From: Streptomyces sp. C10-9-1
Lineage (GTDB): Bacteria; Actinomycetota; Actinomycetes; Streptomycetales; Streptomycetaceae
Assembly: GCF_024497955.1 (NCBI RefSeq)
Contig: NZ_JANHKP010000005.1
Location: forward strand, 186,001-250,000
DNA: 64,000 nt
Direction: 5' to 3'
Under the pieces are notes generated by a model. That model had not been told where the DNA came from. It ran no database searches and saw only the letters and a program-made list of their open reading frames with translations. This document shows, one piece after another, positions 27,656 to 36,571 of this stretch; the stretch's first letter is position 1, and each line of letters begins with the position of its first letter. Position numbers and translations under genes: made by a program.

Positions 27656-28374
27656 CAGGCCCCTCGCGGACACCCGGACCGCGCGGCACGCGCCGGGGAT
27701 CCGGGCGGGCCTCCCGTCCGGATCCCCGGCGCCGGACGGGAGGCTCCGCGTCCCGCGGGCGGACGGCCGTCCGCCGCCCGCGGGGAGGACATTTCATTGA
27801 CTGAGTGGCTATCCTGTGCTAAGGCCGTCCTTTCGGACGAGGCGGCCTCCGGGTCGTGCGCCCGGTCGCCGGACCGACCGGCCACCGTGGCGGCGCGCCG
27901 CGACGGGAGTGGTGCCCGTGAGACGTCAGCAGGCCGGCCGTCGTGCGCTGTCCCCCGCACCGCACCCGCTCCGCCGGGTGACGGACTGGCCTGCCTCCCC
28001 GGCTCCGTCCGCCCCTGCTCCGGGCGGGGCCCCCGGACGCCCGGCGCGCGCGGCGCACCCCGCGCGCCGGGCGTCCGACCGCGTCGCGCGCGCGGTCGCC
28101 GCTCCCCTGCCCCGGGTCCGCCGCCGGTGTGCGGCTCCCCGGCGGCGGCGCACCCGCTCCCCGGCGGCCCGCTCCCCCGGTTCCCGCGGCCGGGAGGACT
28201 CCGACGGCGGTGGAGGCCCGGGCGGCGGTCGGGCCCGCGGACGTGTTCCCCTCCCGGGCGCACGGCCCCCGGGGCCCTGGCGGCACGGCGCGGGCGCGGC
28301 CCGCCGACCGGCTCCCCCGTGCTCCGGCCCCCGGAGCCGCCCCCGCCCGGCACGGCGGGACGACGGAGCGGGCC
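27656..28374. other. Divergent region with two hairpins and a promoter
   Basis: About 720 bases between the outward-facing GH15 and GT4 genes. It holds an 18-bp stem with one G-U type mismatch (27692-27709 with 27713-27730, 3-base loop), a perfect 18-base palindrome (27758-27775), and a plus-strand promoter-like pair TTGACT (27797-27802) and TAAGGC (27820-27825) spaced 17 bases, followed by the small stem CGTCC-TTTC-GGACG at 27826-27839. No gene recognised; a small RNA is possible. The frame of the GT4 gene stays open upstream to 28129 without a recognisable domain. Confidence 0.45.
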
Positions 28375-29496
28375 ATGGCCGCTGATCCGCGCGTGCCGCG
28401 TGTCCTGATCCTGACGGGCGAGCCCCTGGACGGGCCCGAGGGCCCCGCCTCGGACCTGGCCCGGGGCCTGGTGCGCGCCATGCCGTACGCGGAGTACCTG
28501 TGGCTGCGGCGCTGGTGGGGCACGAGCGGGACGTCCGCGCCCGGGCGGGCCGCCGGGGGGCGGGCCCTGCCGGTCGTGACCCGCGGACGGCCCCTGTCGC
28601 GTCCCCTGTGGGCGCAGGTCGCGGCCGTGGGGGCCGCCGCCTCGCACCGCGTGGACCTGGTGCACGCGGTGATCCCGGTGGGCAGCGGCTTCGCCACCTT
28701 CTCGCGGCTGTGGCCCCGCCTCGCCGCCCGGCGCCCCGTGCTGCACACCGTGCCGTCGGTGGTCGACCCCGCGCACCTGTGGGGAACACGCCCGCTCGGG
28801 CGGACGGTGGCCATGTCCGGGGCGACGGCCCAGATGCTGGCCTCGGCCGGTTTCGGGCCGGTGGACGTGGTCGGCCCGGTCCTCCGGCTCGGCCCCTGGC
28901 CGCCGAGACCGCGGGCGCGGCGCACCCCTCCGATGGTGCTGGCCCTGGGCGACGGAGGCGCGGAGGAGGCCCTGCTGGCGGCCGGGGTGGCGGCCCGGGC
29001 GGGGGCGCGTTTCCAGCTGGTGCTGGTGGCGAACGGCCAGGGGGGCGGCGGGAGGGCCGGACGCCCGGACGAGGACGCCCTGCGTGCGATCGCGGCGCGC
29101 GAGGGGCTGCTCGACATGGAGGTGCTGCACCGCATCAGCGACATGCCGGGGCTGCTGGCCGCCGCCGATGTCCTGCTCTACGTGCCGCGGGCCCTGGTGG
29201 GCCGGGCGGACGTACCGGCGCCGGTGCTCCAGGCGCTGGCCACCGGGCGGCCCGTGATCCTCAGCGACCTGCCGCAGTTCGCCGCGCTGCGCGACACCGT
29301 GCTGCGCGGCCCCGTCGCGGACCCCCACCGCACGGGGCACCTGCTGCGCGAGCTGCTGGACCGCCCCTGGTGGTGGGAGCACCTCGCGGAGCGGGGGCGG
29401 GCGGTGGTCGAGGAGCGCTTCGCGCCCGAGCGGGCGGCCGAGGCGTACGCGGACCTCTACCGCGACCTGCTGGTCGGCGGGGGTCAGGGGGCCTGA
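28375..29496 (+). CDS. GT4-type glycosyltransferase
   Basis: A 373-residue GT-B fold enzyme that transfers a sugar from a nucleotide donor. The N-terminal acceptor domain begins VPRVLILTGEPLDGPEGPAS; the C-terminal donor domain has LLDMEVLHRISDMPGLLAAA, the EX7E-like segment VPAPVLQALATGRPVILSDLP, and the GPVADPHRTGHLL loop. The C-terminal helix ends FAPERAAEAYADLYRDLL. ATG 28375 is preceded by GGAG. No signal or membrane segment. It converges on the methyltransferase / c-di-GMP operon at 30-35 kb. Acceptor unknown; such enzymes build polysaccharides, glycolipids or glycosylated metabolites. Confidence 0.85.
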   Translation: MAADPRVPRVLILTGEPLDGPEGPASDLARGLVRAMPYAEYLWLRRWWGTSGTSAPGRAAGGRALPVVTRGRPLSRPLWAQVAAVGAAASHRVDLVHAVIPVGSGFATFSRLWPRLAARRPVLHTVPSVVDPAHLWGTRPLGRTVAMSGATAQMLASAGFGPVDVVGPVLRLGPWPPRPRARRTPPMVLALGDGGAEEALLAAGVAARAGARFQLVLVANGQGGGGRAGRPDEDALRAIAAREGLLDMEVLHRISDMPGLLAAADVLLYVPRALVGRADVPAPVLQALATGRPVILSDLPQFAALRDTVLRGPVADPHRTGHLLRELLDRPWWWEHLAERGRAVVEERFAPERAAEAYADLYRDLLVGGGQGA

Positions 29497-29915
29497 CGGG
29501 CCGGTGCGGTGCCTCCCGAGCCGCACCTGCCGGGGACCGTGCACCGCCAGGCGGTGGCGCCGCCCGCCGCCTTCGGGCACGGCCGGTGGCCGGGCCGCGG
29601 CTGCCCGCCGAGTGCGGGAACCACCGGCTCACGCGCAACCGGCGGTGGCGGCACGGCCCGGCGCAAACCCGGCCTCTCCTGCTGATCAGTGGCCTCGGCG
29701 ACGCCGACGGCACCGTCCTCGTCGTCCAGCCCGACCAGAACGGCGCCGTCCGCTTCGCCTCGGCCGCCGCTCCGGACGAAGGCGGCCACGGGACCCTCCA
29801 CCCGGTGCGCCGCCGCAGACGAGTACGGGCGGCGCACCGTCAGAGCGGCGTCGCCCCAACGGGGTTCGGGGGCGGCGGTCGACGGCCGGGAGGAGGGCGG
29901 CACGGCGGGAGTCAC
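29484..29915 (-). CDS. Possible third gene of the methyltransferase operon
   Basis: A 143-codon frame on the minus strand starting GTG 29915, 51 bases after the methyltransferase stop and overlapping the GT4 stop by 13 bases. Its first half has regular codon usage with G/C third positions and reads like protein (WGDAALTVRRPYSSAAAHRV, then GAVLVGLDDEDGAVGVAEAT); the second half is Pro/Arg-rich and less convincing. No family recognised and the ribosome binding site is far (GGGAGA, 12 bases). It may be a gene, a decayed gene end or chance. If not coding, 29497-29966 is an empty 470-base gap. Confidence 0.3.
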   Translation of the reverse strand: MTPAVPPSSRPSTAAPEPRWGDAALTVRRPYSSAAAHRVEGPVAAFVRSGGRGEADGAVLVGLDDEDGAVGVAEATDQQERPGLRRAVPPPPVAREPVVPALGGQPRPGHRPCPKAAGGATAWRCTVPGRCGSGGTAPARQAP

Positions 29916-29966
29916 GCCGGGGGCGGTCTCCCGCCGGGAGGAGCGGACCCGGCCTGCCCCGGAGCC

Positions 29967-30770
29967 TCAGGCCCCCGGGCCGGGGCGGGTGGCACTGAGC
30001 AGCAGCATCCCGGTGTCGCCGTACTCCGGCAGGGTGGGGTCCTTGGCCACCCTGGTGATGCGCAGTGAGGCGGTGAGCGGGGCGAACACGGCGCGCAGCG
30101 TGTCCTCGCCGACGGGGAGGGCGGGCCACAGGGGCCCGTCGGCGATGCGGTAGCTGGGCATCCCGGCCATGAAGGCGGCCAGGAGCCGTCCGCCCGGGCG
30201 GACGGCCCGGGCGAAGGCGCGGCACAGGTCGGCGAACTCCGCCGCGCTGGTGGTGACGCTCTCGGCGACGAAGGTCATGGAGGCGAGGCCGTAGCGGTGC
30301 CCGGGAAGGCCGCCGAGGGCCCCGGGGACCACACGGACCCGGGACAGCGCCGTGGCGAGGGCGGGGGGCAGGGCCGGGTCGAGGCTGCGGCACAGGTCGT
30401 AGAACGGCTGCCAGGCGGGGTCGGGCCCGTGCGCCAGCTGGCGGCGCAGGTAGGCGCGGTTGCCCGCGCCCGGCTCCAGGGCGTCGATCCTGCGGCAGGC
30501 CGCCGCGGCGGCCATCAGGGGGTAGAGGTTGGGCCCGGTCCCGCACTCCACGGCGGAGGCGACCGATCCGGGGGCGATCCCGCGGTAGACGGCCGCGTGG
30601 TGGCGGATGACGGCCGCGTCGCAGGGGTGCAGCTCCCGGTAGTTCTCGCGGAGGTAGGCGTCGACCGGCCAGGCGTCCCAGTCGGCGTCCGCGTTGAACC
30701 GGGGCGCGCGCTCCCGGGGCGCCGGCGCACGGCGGACCGGGGGCTCACCGGGTGCGGGCGGGGCCGTCAC
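29967..30770 (-). CDS. NNMT/PNMT-like SAM methyltransferase coupled to c-di-GMP/PLP protein
   Basis: A 267-residue methyltransferase of the NNMT/PNMT/TEMT-like group seen in Streptomyces. The N-terminal FNADADWDAWPVDAYLREN and YRELHPCDAAVIRHHAAVYR segments are typical, motif I is SAVECGTGPNLYPLMAAA, followed by IDALEPGAGNRAYLRRQL, and a later strand GGRLLAAFMAGMPSYRI. Its GTG start overlaps the TGA of the preceding 1523-residue gene (GTGA at 30767-30770), so the two are translationally coupled. The animal relatives methylate amines or pyridines. A role in modifying the amine or aminoketone made by the upstream oxoamine-synthase domain is a reasonable guess but is not shown. Confidence 0.85.
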   Translation of the reverse strand: MTAPPAPGEPPVRRAPAPRERAPRFNADADWDAWPVDAYLRENYRELHPCDAAVIRHHAAVYRGIAPGSVASAVECGTGPNLYPLMAAAAACRRIDALEPGAGNRAYLRRQLAHGPDPAWQPFYDLCRSLDPALPPALATALSRVRVVPGALGGLPGHRYGLASMTFVAESVTTSAAEFADLCRAFARAVRPGGRLLAAFMAGMPSYRIADGPLWPALPVGEDTLRAVFAPLTASLRITRVAKDPTLPEYGDTGMLLLSATRPGPGA

Positions 30771-33700
30771 GGGGTGCGCCCCTCGGCCGCCGGCACCGGG
30801 CCGGGCGGGGCCGGAGGGCCTCGGCGCTCGGCGGCGGGCGCTCCGGGGGGCTCGGCGGCGGCCTCCACCAGGGGGAAGCGCTCGGCGAGGGCGGTGAGCA
30901 CGTCGTTGAGCTCGTCGATCTCCTCGTCGGTGTTGAGTGCCGTCATCTGGATCCGGAAGCCGACCTGCCCGTGCGGGACGAGCGGGTAGGCGGCCAGGGT
31001 CACGTAGATGCCCCGGTGCCACAGGAAGTCGCCGACGGCGTCCAGGTCCTCCCCGTCGGCGAGCGGGATCTCGATGATGGGCAGCCCGTCGGTGTTGGGG
31101 GTGGCGAGACCGAGGCCGCGGACGTGGTCCAGGACCCGCCGGGTCTTGCGGTAGAGGTCGGCCCTGATGTCGTCGCCGCGCCGGTCGTTGACCTCCAGCC
31201 CGGCCAGGACGGTGGCGAGCGAGGCGGTGGGCGAGGGGCCCGAGTACAGGTAGGGCGCGGCGGCGACCTTGAGGTGGGCCTTGAGGGAGGGCGGGGCGGT
31301 GAGGAAGGCGAGCAGCGAGGAGTACGCCTTGGAGAAGCCCGCCACCAGCACGATGCCCTCGTAGCTCTCCCCGAGGTGGCGCACGATGCCGTTGCCGCGC
31401 AGGCCGTAGGGGGAGCTCTCGGCCGCCCCGCGCTCCCCGATGACGCCGAAGCCGTGGGCGTCGTCGACGTACAGCAGGGCGTCGCGCTCGCGGCAGACCG
31501 CCGCGAGGGCGGGCACGTCGGTGAGGTTCCCGGTCATGCTGTTGACACCGTCCACGCAGACCAGGAGGGGGACGCCGGTGGGCGCCTCGGAGAGCAGCTG
31601 GCGCAGCTCCTCGGGCTGCTCGGCGTGGAAGCGGAGCACGGAGGCGCCCTGCCCGCGGGCCACCAGGCAGCCGTCGTACATCGTGCGGTGGGCGCGGGCG
31701 TCGACGAAGACCTGGCCGCGGCCCGCGAGCACCGGGATGACGGAGGCGTGGATGAGGGTGATGGTCGGCAGCAGCAGGGTGTCGGGCGCGCCGAGCAGGC
31801 CGGAGAGCCTCTCCTCGATCTCGGGGTAGAGGCGCGGGTTGCCGATCAGCCGGGACCAGCTGGGGTGGGTCCCCCAGCGGCGGATCTGCGGCTCCACGGC
31901 GTCCATGACCTCCGGGTCCAGGTCGAGCCCCAGGTAGTTGCAGGAGGCGAAGTCCACCAGCCACTGCCCCTCGCTGCGGATCCGGCGCCCCTGCACCTCG
32001 TCGATCACGGCGTCGCACATGCGGCTGGTCTTCTGGAGGCGGGCGAGGTCGCGCCAGCGCTGCTCGCTGCGGCCGCTCCCCCGTTCGGCCGGGCGGCGGA
32101 CCCGCTGGCGGTCCGCCACGCGCGGGGACTGCCAGGTGTGCCCGGCGTCCACGAAGCGCTGGGCCTCGGGGGCGGCCATGGGGTGGGCGAACAGGAAGCC
32201 CTGGCCGAAGCGGCAGCCCATGGCCGAGAGCAGGTCGCGCTGGCCGCCGTTCTCGATGCCCTCGGCGATGACCTGGAGGCCGAGGACGTCGGCGATGCGG
32301 ACGATGCCCTCCACGAGGGCCACCTGCTGCCCGTCGGTGACGATGTCGTCGATGAACGACTTGTCGACCTTGAGCACGTCGATGGGGAACTCGCGCAGGT
32401 AGCTGAGGGAGGAGAAGCCGGTGCCGAAGTCGTCGATGGCGATGGAGACCCCGAGGCTCTTCAGCAGGCGCATGGCGGCGCGGATCTGCTCGTTGCGCAC
32501 CAGCACCGACTCGGTGAGTTCGAGGACGAGGGAGCCCGGCGCCAGTCCCGAGGTGTCGAGCACCCGCCGGACCACGTCGACGAAGCCCGGGTCGACGAAC
32601 TGCCGGGGCGAGACGTTGACGTTGAGGTTGAGCGGGGCGCTGCCGGGGCGGGCCCGCTGCCAGCGGCCGACCTCGGTCGCGGCGCGCTCCAGCACCCAGG
32701 CGCCGAGCGGGGTGATGTGCCCGGTCTCCTCGGCGAGCGAGATGAACTGGGCGGGGGGCACGAGGCCGCGCCGGCGGTGCGGCCAGCGCACGAGGGCCTC
32801 GAATCCGGCGACGCTGCCTCCGGCGAGCTCGACGATGGGCTGGTAGCGCAGCGCGAAGGACTCCTCGCTGAGGGCGGTGTCCAGTCCGGCCTGGAGTTCG
32901 TGGCGCTCGACCATGCCGCTGTGCAGGTCGGGGCGGTAGCGGCGCCACTGCCGCTTGCCCGCGGTCTTGGCCGAGTACAGCGCCAGGTCGGCATGGCGCA
33001 GCAGCTCGTCGGCCTGGGTGCCGTCGCGGGCCGTGGCGACGCCCACGCAGGCGGAGATGCTGTGCGACCCGCTGCCGAGCCGGAAGGGCACGCCGAGGGC
33101 CTGGACCACCTGGGCGGCGAGGACCTCGGCGTCGTGGGGCTCCCTGGCCCCCTCCATCAGGACGGCGAACTCGTCGCCGCCGAGGCGGGCCGCGGTGTCG
33201 CTGACCCGCAGCGCGCCGGTGAGGCGCTGGGCGACGGCCGTGAGGAGCTCGTCGCCCACGGAGTGGCCCATCATGTCGTTGACGACCTTGAAGTCGTCGA
33301 GGTCGACGAAGAGGACGCAGGTCAGCGTGGAGTCCCGGCGGCCGCGCAGCAGGGCCCGCTCGATGCGTTCGACCAGCAGGAGCCGGTTGGGCAGGCCGGT
33401 GAGCGCGTCGTGGAAGGCGCGGTGGGTCAGCTCCCTCTCCAGCTGCCGCTGCTCGGTCACGTCGCGGAGGGTGACCACGATGCCGTGGACGGTCTGCTCG
33501 TGGACGAGGTTGCTGCACCGGACCTCGACGTCCACGGCGGCCCGGCCGGAGCGCAGGACCCGCCAGTCGTCGTGGACGTCGGGGGCCTCGGACTGCCGCA
33601 CGCGCGCGAGGGTGCGCAGGGCGCGGGGGCCGTCGCGGGCGTCGACGAGCAGCGCGATCGGGGTTCCGGTGAGGTCGCTCCGGCCGAACATGTCGTCGGC

Positions 33701-35338
33701 GGAGGGGCTGGCGTAGCGGACGGTGTCGTCGCCGTCGAGGATCAGGATCACGTCGGAGGTGTTGTGCACCAGGGTGCGGAAGTACGCCTCGCTGTTGCGC
33801 CGGTTGATCTCCTCGCTCAGGCCGACGCGCTCCAGCGCGAGGGCGGCCTGCGAGGCGAGGGTGGCCACCGCCTCGGACAGCTCGGCGACCGTGTCGGCCG
33901 GTCCGGCGAGGAGGACGGCACCCCGGGGGCTGCTCTCGCCCTGGGGTGCGGTGACGACCAGGGGGGACAGCAGCCCGGTGGTGGCGGGGGCGACGGCCGC
34001 GGCGATATCGGCGCCCAGGTCGGCGGTGGCGACCAGGCGCGTCCCGGCGTCCAGGAGCCCGGCGCCGCCCGCGGGGGCGGTGTCGTCGCCGGCGGACTCT
34101 TCGGCGGCCCGGGGGCTGCGCCAGGCCCAGTCGTCGCCGGCGGCGGGGACGGGCCGCAGCCGCCCGCCGACGTCCACGAGCAGGAGGACCGCGTGGGGCA
34201 CGGGCGCGGTGAACAGGGCGGTGACCGCCGTCCGCACCGCCCGCGCGACGTCCTCCGGGGTCACCGCGCCGACGAGTTCGGCGGCGGCCAGGCGGAGGCT
34301 CCGCTCCCGGGTGACGGCCTTGCGGTGCTCGACGACCAGGCCCCACAGCCGTGCGAGGACGAGCAGGAACATGGCGGCGGAGAAGACGGCGGTGACCGCC
34401 GTGTCACGGCCGTTGCCGCGCAGCGACTGGAAGAGCAGCATCGCCGGGGCCACGAGTGCGGCGCCCGCGAGCACGGCCAGCCGCCGGCGGGCGATGCCCG
34501 GTGCCCGCTGGGGCACCGGCTCGGTGAGGCGGACCATGGACGGGTGGAGGGCGGCGAGCCCCCAGGCGGTGAAGAACACCACCCAGCCGAGGTCCAGGTA
34601 GGTGCCCACCTGCCAGGTGCCCGCGAGCTGGCCGAGCCCGTACAGCACGTCGGAGGTCAGGATCCCCACCGTGCCGAGGGTGAGCAGCTGCACGGAGCGG
34701 TCGCGCATCCCGCCGAGGGTGAGCAGGCGCACCAGCATGGCGAGGATCAGCACGTCGCCGAGCGGGTAGGCGATGGAGATCGCCTGCTCCTCCCAGCCGA
34801 CCAGGGATTCGTCCGCGACCAGGGGGTGGATCAGGTGCACCCAGGACAGCAGTGCCAGGCCGCTGGTGAGCAGCAGGGCGTCGAGGAGGCTGTCGAGGTC
34901 CCTGGAGACGCACCGGCAGCGGATGAACCCGAAGATGCCCGCGGCGAAGAGCGGGTACGTGGCGAGGTAGAAGACGTCCGCGACCGAGGGGAAGGGGTTG
35001 ACCTGGCCGAAGAAGCCTTCCAGCAGGTTGTAGGCCGTGTCGCCCGCGGTGAAGGTGAGGTTCGCGGCGGCGAGGAGCAGCCAGGGCCAGCGGCGGGCGG
35101 GCCGGTGGACGTGGACGCCGAGGAGGATCGCGGCGACGCCCGCGAGGCCGATCACGGCCCAGGAGGAGGTGTGGCGCGCCGGTACGGTCAGGTAGACCAC
35201 GGTCGGCGGGACGAGGCACAGGACGTAGACGAGCATGATCCGGCGGCTCAGCGCGGCCTGCGCGCGTGCGGCCGGGCTTCCGGGACGGCCCGGGGGGCCG
35301 GGTCCGGACAACTTGGCGCCAGATGGGGTGCGTTGCAC
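30767..35338 (-). CDS. Membrane GAF-PAS-GGDEF-EAL protein fused to alpha-oxoamine synthase domain
   Basis: A 1523-residue protein. Residues 33-340 hold about eight or nine membrane segments. A GAF-like domain spans 350-500, PAS 515-632, GGDEF 640-800 with the motif at 720-724, and EAL 815-1060 with EAL at 847-849, ELTES 940-944, DDFGTG 969-974 and AEGIE 1025-1029; both c-di-GMP domains keep their active residues. After a 40-residue linker, residues 1100-1485 form a complete fold-type I PLP enzyme of the alpha-oxoamine synthase family (KBL, BioF, Spt, CqsA): NYLGLDLDPEV, His1217, DDAHGFGVIGERG with Asp1292 and His1295, and the PLP lysine Lys1337 in GFSKAYSS. The GGDEF-EAL part resembles Streptomyces RmdA-type proteins; the PLP tail is the surprise. 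No stop or frame change lies between the parts. GTG 35338 is used; ATG at residue 35 is possible. Confidence 0.9.
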   Translation of the reverse strand: MQRTPSGAKLSGPGPPGRPGSPAARAQAALSRRIMLVYVLCLVPPTVVYLTVPARHTSSWAVIGLAGVAAILLGVHVHRPARRWPWLLLAAANLTFTAGDTAYNLLEGFFGQVNPFPSVADVFYLATYPLFAAGIFGFIRCRCVSRDLDSLLDALLLTSGLALLSWVHLIHPLVADESLVGWEEQAISIAYPLGDVLILAMLVRLLTLGGMRDRSVQLLTLGTVGILTSDVLYGLGQLAGTWQVGTYLDLGWVVFFTAWGLAALHPSMVRLTEPVPQRAPGIARRRLAVLAGAALVAPAMLLFQSLRGNGRDTAVTAVFSAAMFLLVLARLWGLVVEHRKAVTRERSLRLAAAELVGAVTPEDVARAVRTAVTALFTAPVPHAVLLLVDVGGRLRPVPAAGDDWAWRSPRAAEESAGDDTAPAGGAGLLDAGTRLVATADLGADIAAAVAPATTGLLSPLVVTAPQGESSPRGAVLLAGPADTVAELSEAVATLASQAALALERVGLSEEINRRNSEAYFRTLVHNTSDVILILDGDDTVRYASPSADDMFGRSDLTGTPIALLVDARDGPRALRTLARVRQSEAPDVHDDWRVLRSGRAAVDVEVRCSNLVHEQTVHGIVVTLRDVTEQRQLERELTHRAFHDALTGLPNRLLLVERIERALLRGRRDSTLTCVLFVDLDDFKVVNDMMGHSVGDELLTAVAQRLTGALRVSDTAARLGGDEFAVLMEGAREPHDAEVLAAQVVQALGVPFRLGSGSHSISACVGVATARDGTQADELLRHADLALYSAKTAGKRQWRRYRPDLHSGMVERHELQAGLDTALSEESFALRYQPIVELAGGSVAGFEALVRWPHRRRGLVPPAQFISLAEETGHITPLGAWVLERAATEVGRWQRARPGSAPLNLNVNVSPRQFVDPGFVDVVRRVLDTSGLAPGSLVLELTESVLVRNEQIRAAMRLLKSLGVSIAIDDFGTGFSSLSYLREFPIDVLKVDKSFIDDIVTDGQQVALVEGIVRIADVLGLQVIAEGIENGGQRDLLSAMGCRFGQGFLFAHPMAAPEAQRFVDAGHTWQSPRVADRQRVRRPAERGSGRSEQRWRDLARLQKTSRMCDAVIDEVQGRRIRSEGQWLVDFASCNYLGLDLDPEVMDAVEPQIRRWGTHPSWSRLIGNPRLYPEIEERLSGLLGAPDTLLLPTITLIHASVIPVLAGRGQVFVDARAHRTMYDGCLVARGQGASVLRFHAEQPEELRQLLSEAPTGVPLLVCVDGVNSMTGNLTDVPALAAVCRERDALLYVDDAHGFGVIGERGAAESSPYGLRGNGIVRHLGESYEGIVLVAGFSKAYSSLLAFLTAPPSLKAHLKVAAAPYLYSGPSPTASLATVLAGLEVNDRRGDDIRADLYRKTRRVLDHVRGLGLATPNTDGLPIIEIPLADGEDLDAVGDFLWHRGIYVTLAAYPLVPHGQVGFRIQMTALNTDEEIDELNDVLTALAERFPLVEAAAEPPGAPAAERRGPPAPPGPVPAAEGRTP

Positions 35339-35513
35339 AGTGCCCTGCCGATACGTCCCGAGAGGCCCGGGTTCGTCGCGTTGGGGGACCTTTGTCTACA
35401 CACTCTGCGCCGCCTGGTCGAGGCGGTCAAGGCGAGGCGCCCGGCGCCCGTACCGGCGGGGGCGCATCCGCCGGGCCCGGCGGGGTGCGGCCGGGCCGGG
35501 GCGGGTGGGGGTG

Positions 35514-35672
35514 CTACCGCAGCGCGCCGGCGCCCTGGAGGTCGAAGTCCAGCGTGCGGCCCACCTCGCGCAGGGTCTCCTCCGCGGTGCGGCGGACGTC
35601 GGCGGGGACGTCGCCCCGCTCCTCGACGAGGCCGTGGTAGATCGGTGCGTCAGCCCTGTCTGCGGAGCTCAC
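35514..35672 (-). CDS. Small acidic protein of unknown function
   Basis: A 52-residue protein starting at GTG 35672 with GAAGGGA six bases upstream. It is hydrophilic and should be mostly helical: IYHGLVEERGDVPADVRRTA is followed by EETLREVGRTLDFDL. No signal peptide, cysteine or known motif. It lies 175 bases upstream of the GGDEF-EAL-PLP gene on the same strand and could be cotranscribed with it. I do not recognise a named family, though the good ribosome binding site and clean composition support a real gene. Confidence 0.6.
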   Translation of the reverse strand: MSSADRADAPIYHGLVEERGDVPADVRRTAEETLREVGRTLDFDLQGAGALR

Positions 35673-35919
35673 GATTAGTCCCTTCGTTCGATTGCGCGGT
35701 CCGTCCGGGGTCCGGGAACGGCACTCCGGTGCCGGAGGCAGGGGCGAGTGTACGGGGTCGGCGATGGCCGGATGCCCGGCGGCCCACTTTCCGGTACGCA
35801 CACCGTCCACGTCCGGTCATGCTCCGGGCGGGTGGCGAAATAGGGCCGGACGGGTACACAAGGGGTCCGTTCCCGGCCGATCGGGGTGACCGGGCACCGG
35901 GCACGTCGTTGGGGCGGGC

Positions 35920-36369
35920 GTGAAAAGGATCACCCGCTCCCTCGCCGCCTGCGCCGTCGCCCTCGGGGCCCTGACCGGCGCCCTTCCCGCCCACGCGGCC
36001 CCCTCCGCCGACCCCGTCCGGTGCGGGGGGCTCGGCGAGACCGCCGCCCTGCGCCTCGACGGGCGGACGGCCGGCAGGGCCGTCACCCTGGCCGCGGGAC
36101 GCCCGTCGGAGTTCGCCCTCGACTTCCGCCCGGCGCGCTCCCACGGGGCGACGCAGCTGCACGTCCGGGCGCGGGGAGCCTTCGGGGAGGCGGCACTGAC
36201 CCGGGAGGCGGCCGGGGCGGTGGAGGCGGGCCGCACCTACACCGTGCGCCAGCGGGTGACACCCCGGGCGGAGCTGGCGGGGTCGGGCTTCGCACTGCGC
36301 CTCCACGTGACCGGCGACGAGAACACCGTGGAGGCCTGCGTGGAGGTCGACGTCCGTGTGGCCGGCTGA
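35920..36369 (+). CDS. Secreted protein of unknown function
   Basis: A 149-residue exported protein. The N-terminus MKRITRSLAACAVALGALTG ends in AHA, a good signal peptidase I site after residue 26 (ALPAHAAP). The mature part of about 120 residues is beta-rich, alternating hydrophobic strands such as FALRLHVTGDEN and TYTVRQRVTPRAEL, with only two cysteines (RCGG and EACVEV) that could form one disulfide. It looks like a small Ig-like or jelly-roll extracellular domain. No named family recognised. Start GTG 35920. Divergent from the small gene at 35514. Confidence 0.75.
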   Translation: MKRITRSLAACAVALGALTGALPAHAAPSADPVRCGGLGETAALRLDGRTAGRAVTLAAGRPSEFALDFRPARSHGATQLHVRARGAFGEAALTREAAGAVEAGRTYTVRQRVTPRAELAGSGFALRLHVTGDENTVEACVEVDVRVAG

Positions 36370-36490
36370 CCCCGGGGCCGGGCCCGGGGACGGCCCGACC
36401 GGATCGGGCGGCGCGGCAGGGGGAACCACGAGTCCACGGCGAACCGGACAGATGGTGGCCGAAACGTGCGGGTCGGCCCGGGGCGTTCAG

Positions 36491-36501
36491 CAGATCATCT
36501 G
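36491..36501. promoter_or_regulatory. Dyad CAGATCATCTG upstream of DUF574 gene
   Basis: Perfect 5-bp inverted repeat around one base, 70 bases before the DUF574 methyltransferase start, with a -10-like TAGCAT at 36522-36527 just downstream. Candidate operator. Confidence 0.35.
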
Positions 36502-36571
36502 TTTCCCCCGACCCCGCGTCCCTAGCATGTGGCTCCCACTGCCTGATCTCCACGGACGCGGGTGAGAACCG

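Noticed and set aside
29967..34346. Continuous minus-strand frame joining the methyltransferase upstream into the middle of the large gene
   Set aside because: Upstream of GTG 30770 the translation is Arg/Pro/Ala-rich and lies out of frame with the well-defined EAL and PLP domains; the GTGA overlap explains the true start.
35672..35810. N-terminal extension of the 52-residue protein to 98 residues
   Set aside because: The GAAGGGA site lies just before GTG 35672, and the extension reads like non-coding sequence.
30752..35923. A very long plus-strand open frame (over 1700 codons) opposite the GGDEF-EAL-PLP gene
   Set aside because: It is the mirror of a gene with G/C third positions, which leaves few stops on the other strand. 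Its translation is Gly/Val/Asp/His-rich with no domain, and the minus strand has clear domains throughout.
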